Shown: positions 1 to 7,552 of the stretch, one piece after another
Layout: every line of letters begins with the position of its first letter
Numbering within the stretch: the stretch's first letter is position 1
Assembly: GCF_016755875.1 (NCBI RefSeq)
Contig: NZ_BNED01000005.1
Location: 7,267,501 to 7,331,500, forward strand
Origin: Streptomyces spororaveus
Lineage (GTDB): Bacteria; Actinomycetota; Actinomycetes; Streptomycetales; Streptomycetaceae
Length of the DNA stretch: 64,000 bases
Direction of reading: 5' to 3'
Position numbers and translations under genes: made by a program
The notes under the pieces: model-generated
The model's input: the letters and a program-made list of their open reading frames with translations, nothing else
The model's database searches: none
What the model was told of the DNA's origin: nothing

Positions 1-704
1 AGGGCGGCGTCCAGGGAGGTCCGCCAGGTGGCGGGGGTCTGGCCGTCGATGCCGTAGATGAGGTCGATGTTGAGGACCGGGACGCGGGCGTCGCGGATGC
101 GGCCGAGCGCCGCCTCGACATCGGCGCGGCGCTGGGGGCGTACGGCGGCCCGGGCCTCCTCGGCGACGAAGCTCTGGACGCCGATGCTGACGCGGGTGGC
201 GCCGCGCTCGGCGAGGACGGCCAGCCGGTCGGCGGTGGCGGTGGCCGGGGACGTCTCGACGGAGAGCGGGACGGCGCGCAGGTCGGCGCCCATCCGGTGC
301 TCGGCGATGTCGCAGAGCCGTTCCAGTTCGGAGGCTGTCAGGAAGGTGGGCGTCCCGCCGCCGAAGGCGGCGTTGGCGAAGGTGACCGGGCCGTCGTCGC
401 CGAGGGCGTCGCGGACGGCGGTGGCCTGGCGCTCCAGGGCGTCGAGGTAGCGGCCGGTGAGCCCGTCGGGGGCGCCGATGCGGGTGAAGAGGTTGCAGAA
501 GCCGCAGCGGACCTCGCAGAAGGGTATGTGCAGGTAGAGGGAGAGGGCGTCCTTGCGTTCGCCCCGCCACAGGTCCCGCAGGAGGGGCGGGTCGGGCAGC
601 GGCCGGTAGGCGGTCTTGTGGGGGTAGGCGTACACGTAGGCGGTGTACGGGCGGATCCCGGGCGGCGCGGTGGCCGCGATCGGGGCGGGCGCGAGGGCGG
701 TCAT
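1..704 (-). CDS. STM4012-type radical SAM protein (HemW/HemN-like), 3' part cut by window edge
   Basis: The reading frame runs off the left edge, so the C-terminus is missing. The start is the ATG at 704-702, which overlaps the stop of the upstream hydrolase gene as ATGA. About 45 to 70 residues in, the translation carries HIPFCEVRCGFCNLF, the CxxxCxxC cluster motif of radical SAM enzymes. It is followed by FGGGTPTFL and SVETSP, typical of the coproporphyrinogen-oxidase/HemW branch. Gene order with a sulfatase-like hydrolase, an ATP-grasp-like protein and a leucine-rich protein matches the STM4011-STM4015 group named after Salmonella. The substrate is unknown; similarity to HemN does not imply a role in haem synthesis. 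Confidence 0.85.
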   Translation of the reverse strand, partial: MTALAPAPIAATAPPGIRPYTAYVYAYPHKTAYRPLPDPPLLRDLWRGERKDALSLYLHIPFCEVRCGFCNLFTRIGAPDGLTGRYLDALERQATAVRDALGDDGPVTFANAAFGGGTPTFLTASELERLCDIAEHRMGADLRAVPLSVETSPATATADRLAVLAERGATRVSIGVQSFVAEEARAAVRPQRRADVEAALGRIRDARVPVLNIDLIYGIDGQTPATWRTSLDAA

Positions 705-1546
705 GCGGACGGCTCCAGGAAGAAGTGGGCGTACGGCACGGTCCAGACGGCCTCGTGGGCGAGGCGGTGGCCGGTGTAGCCGTCGTCGCCGTAGGTGGTG
801 CCGTGGTCGGAGCAGACGATGGCGAAGCAGCGGCGGCGGGAACTCATGGCGGTGAGGAGCCGGCCGATGTGCCGGTCGACGTATTCGAGGGCGGCCGCGT
901 GGGTGGCGCGCGTGTCGCCCGCCTCGGCGGTGGCACCGGGCAGGTGGAACCAGTTGGGCTGGTGCAGCGCGGAGGCGTTGACGAAGAGGAACAGCCGCTG
1001 TTCGGCGGGGAGCGCGGCGACGACCTGTTCGGCCCGCTCGACCTGGGCCTCGAAGGAGGTGGGCGACGCGACGCCGAAGGCCGGTTCCCAGTGGCTCTCC
1101 TGGAACATGCCGGGGAGTACGCCGCCCAGCGCGCCCTGCTTGTTGAAGAAGCCGACGCCTCCGACACACACCGTGCGGTACCCGGCCGCGGCAAGGCCGG
1201 ACACCAGGTCGGGGGTGTCGAAGACGTAGGTGCGGCCGGCGGTCGTCTCGCTGCCGGCGAAGCGGGCGGCGAACAGGCGCGGATGCGGGCCCGGCCGGGC
1301 GGGGGTGGGCAGGAAGCCGGCGAACATCGCCTGATGGGAGGCGTAGGTGAAGCTGCCGGGGGCGTGCGCCTCCTCCCAGACCCCCTGGGGCAGGTGCCGG
1401 GCCAGGTTCGGGATGCGCCCGGCGGCGGCCAGTTCGACGGCGACGTCGTGGCGCAGGGTGTCCAGGGTGAGCAGGAGCAGGTCGTCGCGGCCGACGATCT
1501 CGTTCATGTCGGGGAGCGGGAGCGCTGGGGTCTCAGGCGGGTGCAC
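701..1546 (-). CDS. STM4013/SEN3800-type sulfatase-like hydrolase
   Basis: About 281 residues in the alkaline phosphatase/sulfatase superfamily. The N-terminal LLLLTLDTLRHDVA resembles the metal-binding start of sulfatases, and the C-terminal IVCSDHGTTYGDDGYTGH supplies the Asp-His pair expected for the second metal half-site. I chose the GTG at 1546 because GAGGAA lies five bases upstream and the start sits 14 bases inside the end of the upstream gene, which suggests translational coupling. The ATG at 1507 is the alternative. It overlaps the radical SAM gene by four bases. It lacks a signal peptide, so it is probably cytoplasmic. The true substrate is not known. Confidence 0.8.
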   Translation of the reverse strand: MHPPETPALPLPDMNEIVGRDDLLLLTLDTLRHDVAVELAAAGRIPNLARHLPQGVWEEAHAPGSFTYASHQAMFAGFLPTPARPGPHPRLFAARFAGSETTAGRTYVFDTPDLVSGLAAAGYRTVCVGGVGFFNKQGALGGVLPGMFQESHWEPAFGVASPTSFEAQVERAEQVVAALPAEQRLFLFVNASALHQPNWFHLPGATAEAGDTRATHAAALEYVDRHIGRLLTAMSSRRRCFAIVCSDHGTTYGDDGYTGHRLAHEAVWTVPYAHFFLEPSA

Positions 1547-2657
1547 GGTGGTTCCTCGTGGGGTGGTGCTGTACGTGTCTTCGGACGGCGGCGGCCACCT
1601 GCGCGGCATAGGTGTCCCGGCCCTCGGCGCCACTGCCGGGCAGTCCGGTCAGGCCCGGCAGGAGGTCGCCGAAGGCGTTGACCTCGGCGACGGCGAACCG
1701 TCGCCAGCCGACGGCGGGCAGCAGGTCGACACCGACGCACAGGGTGCCCGGGAAGCAGGCCGCGGCCCGCTCGCAGGTCCGCAGTGCCTCGGTCCAGGCG
1801 GGGCCCGCGGCCCGGACCGCGGCGGCGAGGTCGCCGCGGCGGCCGCCGAGGTGGAGGTTGGTCATGGGCGTCCGGCTGGTGCGGACCACGGCGTGGGTGG
1901 CCCGCCCGGCCACGACGACGACGCGCAGGTCGGCCGCCCCGTCCCCGAGGGAGGCCTTGGGCCACCAGCGCTCGAGGTGGAGACCGTCGGGCGCGAGGGC
2001 GTCGACCAGCGCGGCGACCTCCGGCTCGCGCGTGAGGCGGCGTACCCGCAGGGAGTTGTGCAGGCGGCCGCCCTCCGCGCTCTCCACGGAGGTGGTCGCC
2101 CGGATCCGGCCCCCGGGGGCCGTCTCGACGGCGACGACACCGGAGGCGGAGGACCCGTGGGCGGGCTTCAGGAACACCCGCGGCATCGCGTGCGCGGCCA
2201 TGAGGGCCCGGACGTCGTCCCAGCCGCGCACGGGAGCGCCGCCGCCGGAGGTCGGGGACCGCGGCACGGGGACCCCGGCGCGGGCGAGCGCCTCGTGGCA
2301 CAGGCGCTTGTCGAAGAGGACCGCCAGTTCGGCGGGATCGTCGAGGCGCAGGCCTCCGGTCAGCGACCGGACGGCCGCCATGAAGGCGGCGTACCAGCGG
2401 GCGCCGCCCTCCACCCGGGTGGGGTCCCCGGCGCCGCGCAGCAGCCGGTCCACAGCGGCGTTCTCCCCCGGCGACTCGATCCGTACGATCTCGTCGTCGG
2501 CGAAGGCGGCGCCGCCCGCGCCGAGGACGTCCGTCCAGGGCACGACGCGCGGAGCGGGCAGCCCGGCATCGCGTACCGCCCCGGAGAACAGGGCGACACG
2601 CCGGTTCTCCGGGTTGCCGACGACCGCCCAGCGCGGCGGGGGTGCCTGGTCCGTCAT
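1533..2657 (-). CDS. STM4014-type protein (ATP-grasp-like)
   Basis: About 374 residues starting at the ATG at 2657. The order of features resembles ATP-grasp ligases of the RimK/glutathione-synthetase kind: an N-terminal Rossmann-like part, a central segment with FLKPAHGSSASGVVAVE that looks like the ATP-binding Lys and glycine loop, and a C-terminal LCVGVDLLPA followed by AVAEVNAFGDLLPG, where ATP-grasp enzymes place their metal-binding Glu and Asn. It begins ten bases after the leucine-rich gene and overlaps the hydrolase gene. In the STM4011-4015 cluster this protein is thought to be a ligase or amino-acid-tagging enzyme, but that is inference from fold. Confidence 0.75.
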   Translation of the reverse strand: MTDQAPPPRWAVVGNPENRRVALFSGAVRDAGLPAPRVVPWTDVLGAGGAAFADDEIVRIESPGENAAVDRLLRGAGDPTRVEGGARWYAAFMAAVRSLTGGLRLDDPAELAVLFDKRLCHEALARAGVPVPRSPTSGGGAPVRGWDDVRALMAAHAMPRVFLKPAHGSSASGVVAVETAPGGRIRATTSVESAEGGRLHNSLRVRRLTREPEVAALVDALAPDGLHLERWWPKASLGDGAADLRVVVVAGRATHAVVRTSRTPMTNLHLGGRRGDLAAAVRAAGPAWTEALRTCERAAACFPGTLCVGVDLLPAVGWRRFAVAEVNAFGDLLPGLTGLPGSGAEGRDTYAAQVAAAVRRHVQHHPTRNHRAPA

Positions 2658-2667
2658 GGCCCGCGCG

Positions 2668-3627
2668 CTACTCGCCGACGGCGACGTAGCGCCAGGTGCG
2701 GCCGTCGTACTCGTCCTCGTCGGCGCGGCCGCGGTCCAGGTCGAGGGTGACACCGGCACCGCCGAGGACCTCCTGGAGGCGCTCGCGCAGCGGCGCACCC
2801 AGGTAGTTGTGGTGCAGGTCGAGCTTGTTGAGGTGCGTCAGGGGCTGGCCGGCGAGCAGGGCGGCGCCGCCCTGGTCGGTGAGGACGCCCATGGACAGGT
2901 CGAAGGTCTCCAGGCGGGCGACGACCGGAGCGGACGCGGCGGCCGCGGCGATCTCGTCCTGGATGTCGCTGTTGCGCAGGCCCAGGTGACGCAGGCGCGG
3001 CAGCCGGTCGCCGTCGAGGATCGGCGCCACGTCGGTGACCGCCGCGTCCCCGCCATAGTTGCTCGTGCCGAGCCACAGGTCGAGGTGCTCCAGGGCGGGC
3101 AGGTCGCTGGCGGCGACACCGCGGACCGCCTCGGCGGGCATACCGCCGGTCTCCACGGTCAGGGAGCGCAGCCTGTGGTGCGTGAGGGCGGGGAAGACCA
3201 GCCCCGAGCCGCCGCGCACGCCGAACTCCTCCAGCTCCGGGAAGCCGTCGAGGAGCGGGCCGACGTCACCCTGGGTGATCCACGAGATCTCGCACTGCTC
3301 GGACTCCATGTCCCCGAGGAACAGCCCCCGCAGGGCGGGCAGGCGGGGGCGCGCTTCGAGGAGGGCGCTGATGATCTCCTCGGGCCCGCTCTCGTAGGCC
3401 TCCTCCCAGGAGCCGACGACGATCGCCCGGACCCGGGTGGTGTCGACCGCGGTGCCGAACCGGGCGAACGCCTCGGTCCAGCTCTCCTCGCTGTCGTAGC
3501 TGTCGCTGGAGATCCGCCACGCGACGGCGTCCGCGGCGGGCAGCCGGGTCGTCTCCGCGTCCTCGGGGGTCGGGAAGTCGAAGACGGGCAGCCCGCACGA
3601 TTCCGTCAGGTGTCTCGGGTAACTCAT
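2668..3627 (-). CDS. STM4015-type leucine-rich repeat protein
   Basis: About 319 residues from the ATG at 3627. The C-terminal half contains leucine-rich repeats, for example LRHLGLRNSDIQDEIAAAA, LETFDLSMGVLTDQGGAAL and LNKLDLHHNYLGAPLRE, each with the LxxLxLxxN-like spacing. It is the first gene of the minus-strand cluster. No signal peptide is evident. In this gene family the repeat protein probably acts as a binding scaffold for the neighbouring enzymes; the sequence shows no catalytic motif. Confidence 0.8.
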   Translation of the reverse strand: MSYPRHLTESCGLPVFDFPTPEDAETTRLPAADAVAWRISSDSYDSEESWTEAFARFGTAVDTTRVRAIVVGSWEEAYESGPEEIISALLEARPRLPALRGLFLGDMESEQCEISWITQGDVGPLLDGFPELEEFGVRGGSGLVFPALTHHRLRSLTVETGGMPAEAVRGVAASDLPALEHLDLWLGTSNYGGDAAVTDVAPILDGDRLPRLRHLGLRNSDIQDEIAAAAASAPVVARLETFDLSMGVLTDQGGAALLAGQPLTHLNKLDLHHNYLGAPLRERLQEVLGGAGVTLDLDRGRADEDEYDGRTWRYVAVGE

Positions 3628-3792
3628 GGGGTGCCCGCCGTTCCTCGCCTGTCGCGTCCGATGTGCTGCAAGTTGTACCAAGGGGCACCGACAGCGGCCG
3701 AGGCAGGGCGGGTGGAAGGCTGTTGTCAGACCCGCCCCCTACCTTCGGAGAAGAACGCGGCGCACCGGGCGGCGCGGGGGAAGGGGACACCC
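3628..3792. promoter_or_regulatory. Divergent promoter region between the STM4015-type cluster and a plus-strand pair
   Basis: This 165-bp gap separates divergent genes and must hold promoters for both. I see no convincing -35/-10 pair. A purine-rich GGGGGAAGGGGA lies just before the plus-strand ATG and serves as its ribosome site. Confidence 0.4.
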
Positions 3793-4119
3793 ATGTACCG
3801 GCAGGGGGACGTGCTGATCGTGCCGCTCGACGCGTCGGCGGTGCCGCCGCACGCGGCCGACGCGGAGCACGAGCCGCGGGACGCGCGGGGCCGGATGGTC
3901 CTCGCGCTGGGGGAGGTCACCGGGCACGCGCACGCCGTGGTCGGACCCGGCCGACTCGTCCGCGAGCCGGGAGTCTTCGGCCCGCTGCTGCTGCATCTGC
4001 CGGACGGCGGGCGGGTGGTGCACGAGGAGCACGCGGCGATACCCCTGCCCAAGGGCTGGTACCGGGTCGTGCGGCAGCGGGAGTACCTGCCCGGAGCGGT
4101 ACGGATCGTGGCGGACTGA
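3793..4119 (+). CDS. Conserved hypothetical protein with GDVL...GEVTGHAHA motif
   Basis: 108 residues. The start ATG follows a GGGGAAGGGGA ribosome site. The protein opens with YRQGDVLIVPLD, has LALGEVTGHAHAV in the middle, and ends with HEEHAAIPLPKGWYRVVRQREY. This pattern of conserved His residues recalls small hypothetical proteins from phages and cyanobacteria that often accompany the next gene's family, but I know no function for it. No signal peptide or membrane segment is present. It is 30 bases upstream of the next gene and probably cotranscribed with it. Confidence 0.65.
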   Translation: MYRQGDVLIVPLDASAVPPHAADAEHEPRDARGRMVLALGEVTGHAHAVVGPGRLVREPGVFGPLLLHLPDGGRVVHEEHAAIPLPKGWYRVVRQREYLPGAVRIVAD

Positions 4120-4149
4120 CGGCGTGGCGGACAGTGGGGGAGCGGGATC

Positions 4150-5187
4150 GTGTTGACGGACATCGACGTGTGGAGGGCGGCCGCGGCGGCCACCGGGCCG
4201 GCCGACCGCGCGGCTGCGGAAGCCGGGGTGCGCCTCGCCTACCGGGCCGCGGGCCTGGCGGAGCCGGAGCGGATCGTCTGGGCGGACTCGCCCCGGGCGG
4301 CGGCGCGCCTGCTCGTCGGGGACGGCGGGCCGTGCGGGCCGGCCGCGCGCGGGCGCGGCGTACGGGAGGCGGTGCGCAGCGCGCCGTGGGCGGCCGAGCG
4401 GGAGCGGACGCAGCGGCGGCTCGGCCCGCAGGGCTGGGGGCGGCACTGGAGCGCGACGGGCGGCCGCCTGTGGGAGCACACGGAACGCCTGGCGGAGCGG
4501 GTCCGCACCGGCCTCGTCGAGGAGTTGACGGCCGGAGCCGAGGCTCCGGCGGCCGAGGAGCGGCGGCTGCGCCTGCTGCTCCTGGACGCGGTGCTCGGGC
4601 AGCACGACGCGGCCTGGCTGTGCGCCTTCGACACACGGGAGGGCACCCCGCTGCACGGGCTCGGCGTCCTGGCCCGCTCGGCCGGCTGGTGGTGGCCCTA
4701 CGAACGCCTCGCCGTGCTGTGCGAGCGGCCGGTGGAGCTGCACCGCGACGAGGCGGGCCGGCTGGACCGCGGGGACGGCCCGGCGCTGGCGTTCCCCGAC
4801 GGGTTCGCGCTGCACGCGTGGCGGGGCATGCCCGTTCCGGCCGACTTCCTGGCGGGCCTCGGCACGCTGACGCCGGAGCGGATCCGGGAGGAGGAGAATA
4901 CCGAACTGCGCCGGGTGATGCTGGAGTTCTACGGTTACGACCGCTACCTGCGGGAGTCGGGGGCCACCCCTGTGCACCGGGACGAGACGGGTCTCCTGTG
5001 GCGCATACCCATGCCGGGCGACGAGGCCGTCGCGATGGTGGAGGTCGTCAACTCGACGCCGGAGCCGGACGGCACCAGCCGCACCTACTGGCTGCGGGTA
5101 CCGCCGACGACCCGCACGGCCCGCCAGGGCGTGGCCTGGACGTTCGGCCTCGGACCCGAGGCGTACGCACCACTTCGCGAGACCTGA
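4150..5187 (+). CDS. DUF6745-like protein
   Basis: 345 residues starting at GTG. The C-terminal half holds the recognisable block: ELHRDEAGRLDRGDGPAL, FPDGFALHAWRGMPVPADF, then a helix with EENTELRRVMLEFYG, and finally VVNSTPEPDGTSRTYWLRVP and GVAWTFGL. This arrangement is what I remember for DUF6745 proteins; the family assignment is from memory. The function is unknown. Pairing with the preceding 108-residue protein suggests a two-gene unit. There is no signal peptide. Confidence 0.6.
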   Translation: MLTDIDVWRAAAAATGPADRAAAEAGVRLAYRAAGLAEPERIVWADSPRAAARLLVGDGGPCGPAARGRGVREAVRSAPWAAERERTQRRLGPQGWGRHWSATGGRLWEHTERLAERVRTGLVEELTAGAEAPAAEERRLRLLLLDAVLGQHDAAWLCAFDTREGTPLHGLGVLARSAGWWWPYERLAVLCERPVELHRDEAGRLDRGDGPALAFPDGFALHAWRGMPVPADFLAGLGTLTPERIREEENTELRRVMLEFYGYDRYLRESGATPVHRDETGLLWRIPMPGDEAVAMVEVVNSTPEPDGTSRTYWLRVPPTTRTARQGVAWTFGLGPEAYAPLRET

Positions 5188-5281
5188 TCCAACACCGGCG
5201 GGAGAACGGTCCGGGAGTCCGCATGATGATCAGTCAGAAAAGGTTGCAGCAGGGGCAATCCGGGTGTGCGAGGCTAGGGAA

Positions 5282-5713
5282 ATGACGTTCGAATTCGATG
5301 AGGAGTGGACGCGGGCGAAGGGAGAGGCCGTGATGCGCCTCGCCTCCGCCGGTCCGTCGCCCGCGCCGACTCCGCGACCGGGTCCCTCCCCGTCCGCCGG
5401 GGACCCGGACCTCGGCCTCGTGGACCGGCCCGTGCACTCCAAGGCGTCCGGCATCCGCACGGCGAACGCGCAGGCGCGGGGCCGGTCCACGCTCGACGAC
5501 GCCGAAGCCGTGGGCAAGAGCCACTCCGGATGGGTGGCCGGTCCGGCGAGCAACGACTGCGTGGCCGGCTGGCAGCGCAGGCTGAGGGAGCTCGCGGACC
5601 TCGTCGACGACGCCGCCGACGCCCTGACCAAGGGGGCGAACGGCATCACTGCCGAGGACCAGGCGATAGCCGACCGCCTGCGCGCGGCCGGCGGCGTACT
5701 GGAGGACGCCTGA
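5282..5713 (+). CDS. Small helical protein of a WXG/type VII-like operon
   Basis: About 143 residues. I took the ATG at 5282; a GTG at 5264 behind AGGGG is an equally good alternative. The N-terminal third is Pro/Ser rich and the C-terminal part is helical, with GWVAGPASNDCVAGWQRRLRE resembling the WxG turn of ESX-type partner proteins. Its stop overlaps the start of the next gene (TGATG), so the two are probably translated together. It may be a secreted partner or chaperone-like subunit. The function is inferred only from context and helical character. Confidence 0.6.
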   Translation: MTFEFDEEWTRAKGEAVMRLASAGPSPAPTPRPGPSPSAGDPDLGLVDRPVHSKASGIRTANAQARGRSTLDDAEAVGKSHSGWVAGPASNDCVAGWQRRLRELADLVDDAADALTKGANGITAEDQAIADRLRAAGGVLEDA

Positions 5714-7074
5714 TGGTCTCCGTACCCGAGCTGAAGCAGGCCGATCCGCAGAAGTGGCGGACCGCGGCCGACGACGCGGTGGCCGTGGCGAAGGAGTGCG
5801 ACGGCCTCGCCACGTACGCGCGCCAGGACGTCGCCCGGACGGTCAGCCGGTGCTGGACCGGCGAGTCCGGCCGCGCCGCCACCGAACGGTTCGTGAAGCA
5901 CGCCGACGACTACGAGACGTCCGGGCTGGCCCTGCGCGCGATGGCCAAGGTCTACGACGACCTGGCCGAGGCGATCGTGGGGGCGCAGCGGGACCTGAAC
6001 AGCGCTCTGGACTACGCCCGCGCCCGCGACCTGAAAGTCGACGACAGCGGCCGGGTCCAGCTGTCGCGCCCGGTCATGGTCCCCGCGGGCAGCACCGAGC
6101 ACCTCGAACCGGTCAACCACGCGCAGGGGATCATCGTCGACGCCCTGCGCAAGGCCACCCAGGCCGACGTGGACGCGGCGCGGGCCCTGCGCACGATCGA
6201 GGGCCTGACCGCCATCTCCGATCCGGCGCTGGCCAAGGAGGCCCTGACGCCGGGCTCCCCGCTCGCCGTCGCCCTGTCCCTCTCGGGCGGCACCGACGGC
6301 CTGCACCCGATCAATGTCTCCCCGGCCCAGTTCGCCGCGGTGAACCGGGCGGCGGCCGAGACGGGTATCAGCCGCAAGCTGCTGCTGGCGATCCTGTGGC
6401 AGGAACAGCAGTGGTACCAGAACTTCAGCCCCGGCCTGACCGGCCCGCTGGCCCAGGCGGGACGGATATTCGACTGGACGCTGCAGCAGTCCCTCAAGCC
6501 CGACAAGTCCCTCGGCATCACGCACATGAAGCCGGACACCGCGAGGGAGGTGATGCGGCAGAACCAGGAGGCGTTCACGCTTCAGGACGGGACGTTCCTC
6601 GGGAACCTCGGTGACTCGGAACTCACCAAGTACATCGAGGAGAACCCGGACGAGAACATCCGCATGAGCGCGTACCTCCTCAAGGACCTCCAGGAGAACC
6701 CCTACGGTGCGAGGACCGACAAGCAGCTCTTCACGCTGTACGCGGCGGACACCCCGGAGGTCCGGGAACTGAACGAGCAGTACGGCGACGAGTCGGGCAG
6801 CCGGGGCGGCGACATCAAGGTCCGCGGAGGGAACTGGGACAAGGTCGAGCCGCACCTGGACGACGCGATGGCCTGGTACGCGCTGACGGACGAGCAGCGG
6901 GCCACCGCTGTGCGGCAGCTGGAGTCGCAGACCCCGGCCGGCCACCACGTCTCCCTCGACCCTATCTACCATGAGGGCGGAGGACCGTACACCGGTACGG
7001 GAACCGGTCCCGCGGAGCCCGGCACCCCTTCCCCGAGCCCGGGCCCGGCACCCACACCGCCGAGGAGCGAATGA
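5713..7074 (+). CDS. WXG-like protein with a lysozyme/transglycosylase-like domain
   Basis: 453 residues. Residues 1-100 form a helical region with WTG at 48-50, the signature turn of WXG100/LXG proteins exported by type VII systems. Residues about 210-300 look like a lytic-transglycosylase fold: LLLAILWQEQQW offers a candidate catalytic Glu near 231, and SLGITHMKPDTA near 265-276 resembles the GxxQxxPxTA motif of goose-type lysozymes. The C-terminus is Pro/Gly/Thr rich. It lacks a Sec signal peptide, which fits type VII export. The protein probably cuts peptidoglycan, either in the own wall or in a rival; no immunity gene is obvious other than the lipoprotein that follows. Confidence 0.65.
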   Translation: MVSVPELKQADPQKWRTAADDAVAVAKECDGLATYARQDVARTVSRCWTGESGRAATERFVKHADDYETSGLALRAMAKVYDDLAEAIVGAQRDLNSALDYARARDLKVDDSGRVQLSRPVMVPAGSTEHLEPVNHAQGIIVDALRKATQADVDAARALRTIEGLTAISDPALAKEALTPGSPLAVALSLSGGTDGLHPINVSPAQFAAVNRAAAETGISRKLLLAILWQEQQWYQNFSPGLTGPLAQAGRIFDWTLQQSLKPDKSLGITHMKPDTAREVMRQNQEAFTLQDGTFLGNLGDSELTKYIEENPDENIRMSAYLLKDLQENPYGARTDKQLFTLYAADTPEVRELNEQYGDESGSRGGDIKVRGGNWDKVEPHLDDAMAWYALTDEQRATAVRQLESQTPAGHHVSLDPIYHEGGGPYTGTGTGPAEPGTPSPSPGPAPTPPRSE

Positions 7075-7077
7075 CGC

Positions 7078-7545
7078 ATGCGCACACGGAAGTCCGGCCC
7101 GCTGCTGCTGTGTCTCGTGCTGACACTGAGCGGATGCGGTCTGGTCGGCGGCGGTGACCGGGGTCCCAAGCCGTTGACGCCGATGCCGAGCGAGGTGCCG
7201 ACCGGACCCGAGTACGCGACGGCCGAGGAGGTCGTCGCCGCTCTGGTGAAGGGCGGATTCGACTGCAGGACCACGCTGGTCAACCACTACGCGTACGGGT
7301 CGAACGCCACCTGCGAGGTGCAGCATCGCGGAACGACCGTCTACAACGAGATCAAGGTGCTGGACACGGCCCGGTTCAGCCGGGACGAGGTCGGAGACTC
7401 GATCGCGGTAGGGCGTCGGGCCTACCGGCACACCTTCGTCGCCGCCGGCAACTGGTTCATCTGGGTGCGGCCCGGCGTCTACGCCCACGACATGGCCGCG
7501 GCACTGCCGGGCTCCGTGGTGCTGGACCCGATCGTGGAGAAGTAG
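7078..7545 (+). CDS. Small lipoprotein following the WXG/lysozyme-like gene
   Basis: 155 residues. A lipoprotein signal peptide ends in TLSGC, so Cys20 should be lipidated and the protein anchored outside the membrane. The mature part has two Cys residues that could pair and no catalytic motif. It starts three bases after the preceding gene, so it is in the same operon, and it could be a periplasmic partner or immunity protein for the lysozyme-like protein. That role is inferred from position only. It converges on the lanthipeptide cyclase gene with seven bases between stops. Confidence 0.7.
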   Translation: MRTRKSGPLLLCLVLTLSGCGLVGGGDRGPKPLTPMPSEVPTGPEYATAEEVVAALVKGGFDCRTTLVNHYAYGSNATCEVQHRGTTVYNEIKVLDTARFSRDEVGDSIAVGRRAYRHTFVAAGNWFIWVRPGVYAHDMAAALPGSVVLDPIVEK

Positions 7546-7552
7546 CCCGGGC

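Noticed and set aside
5244..5280. TTGCAG and TAGGGA as a promoter before the WXG operon
   Set aside because: The spacing is 25 bases, too long, and the second box touches the start codon.
5230..7488. 752-codon open frame on the minus strand
   Set aside because: It is the shadow of the WXG and lipoprotein genes, which have overlapping starts, motifs and signal peptides.
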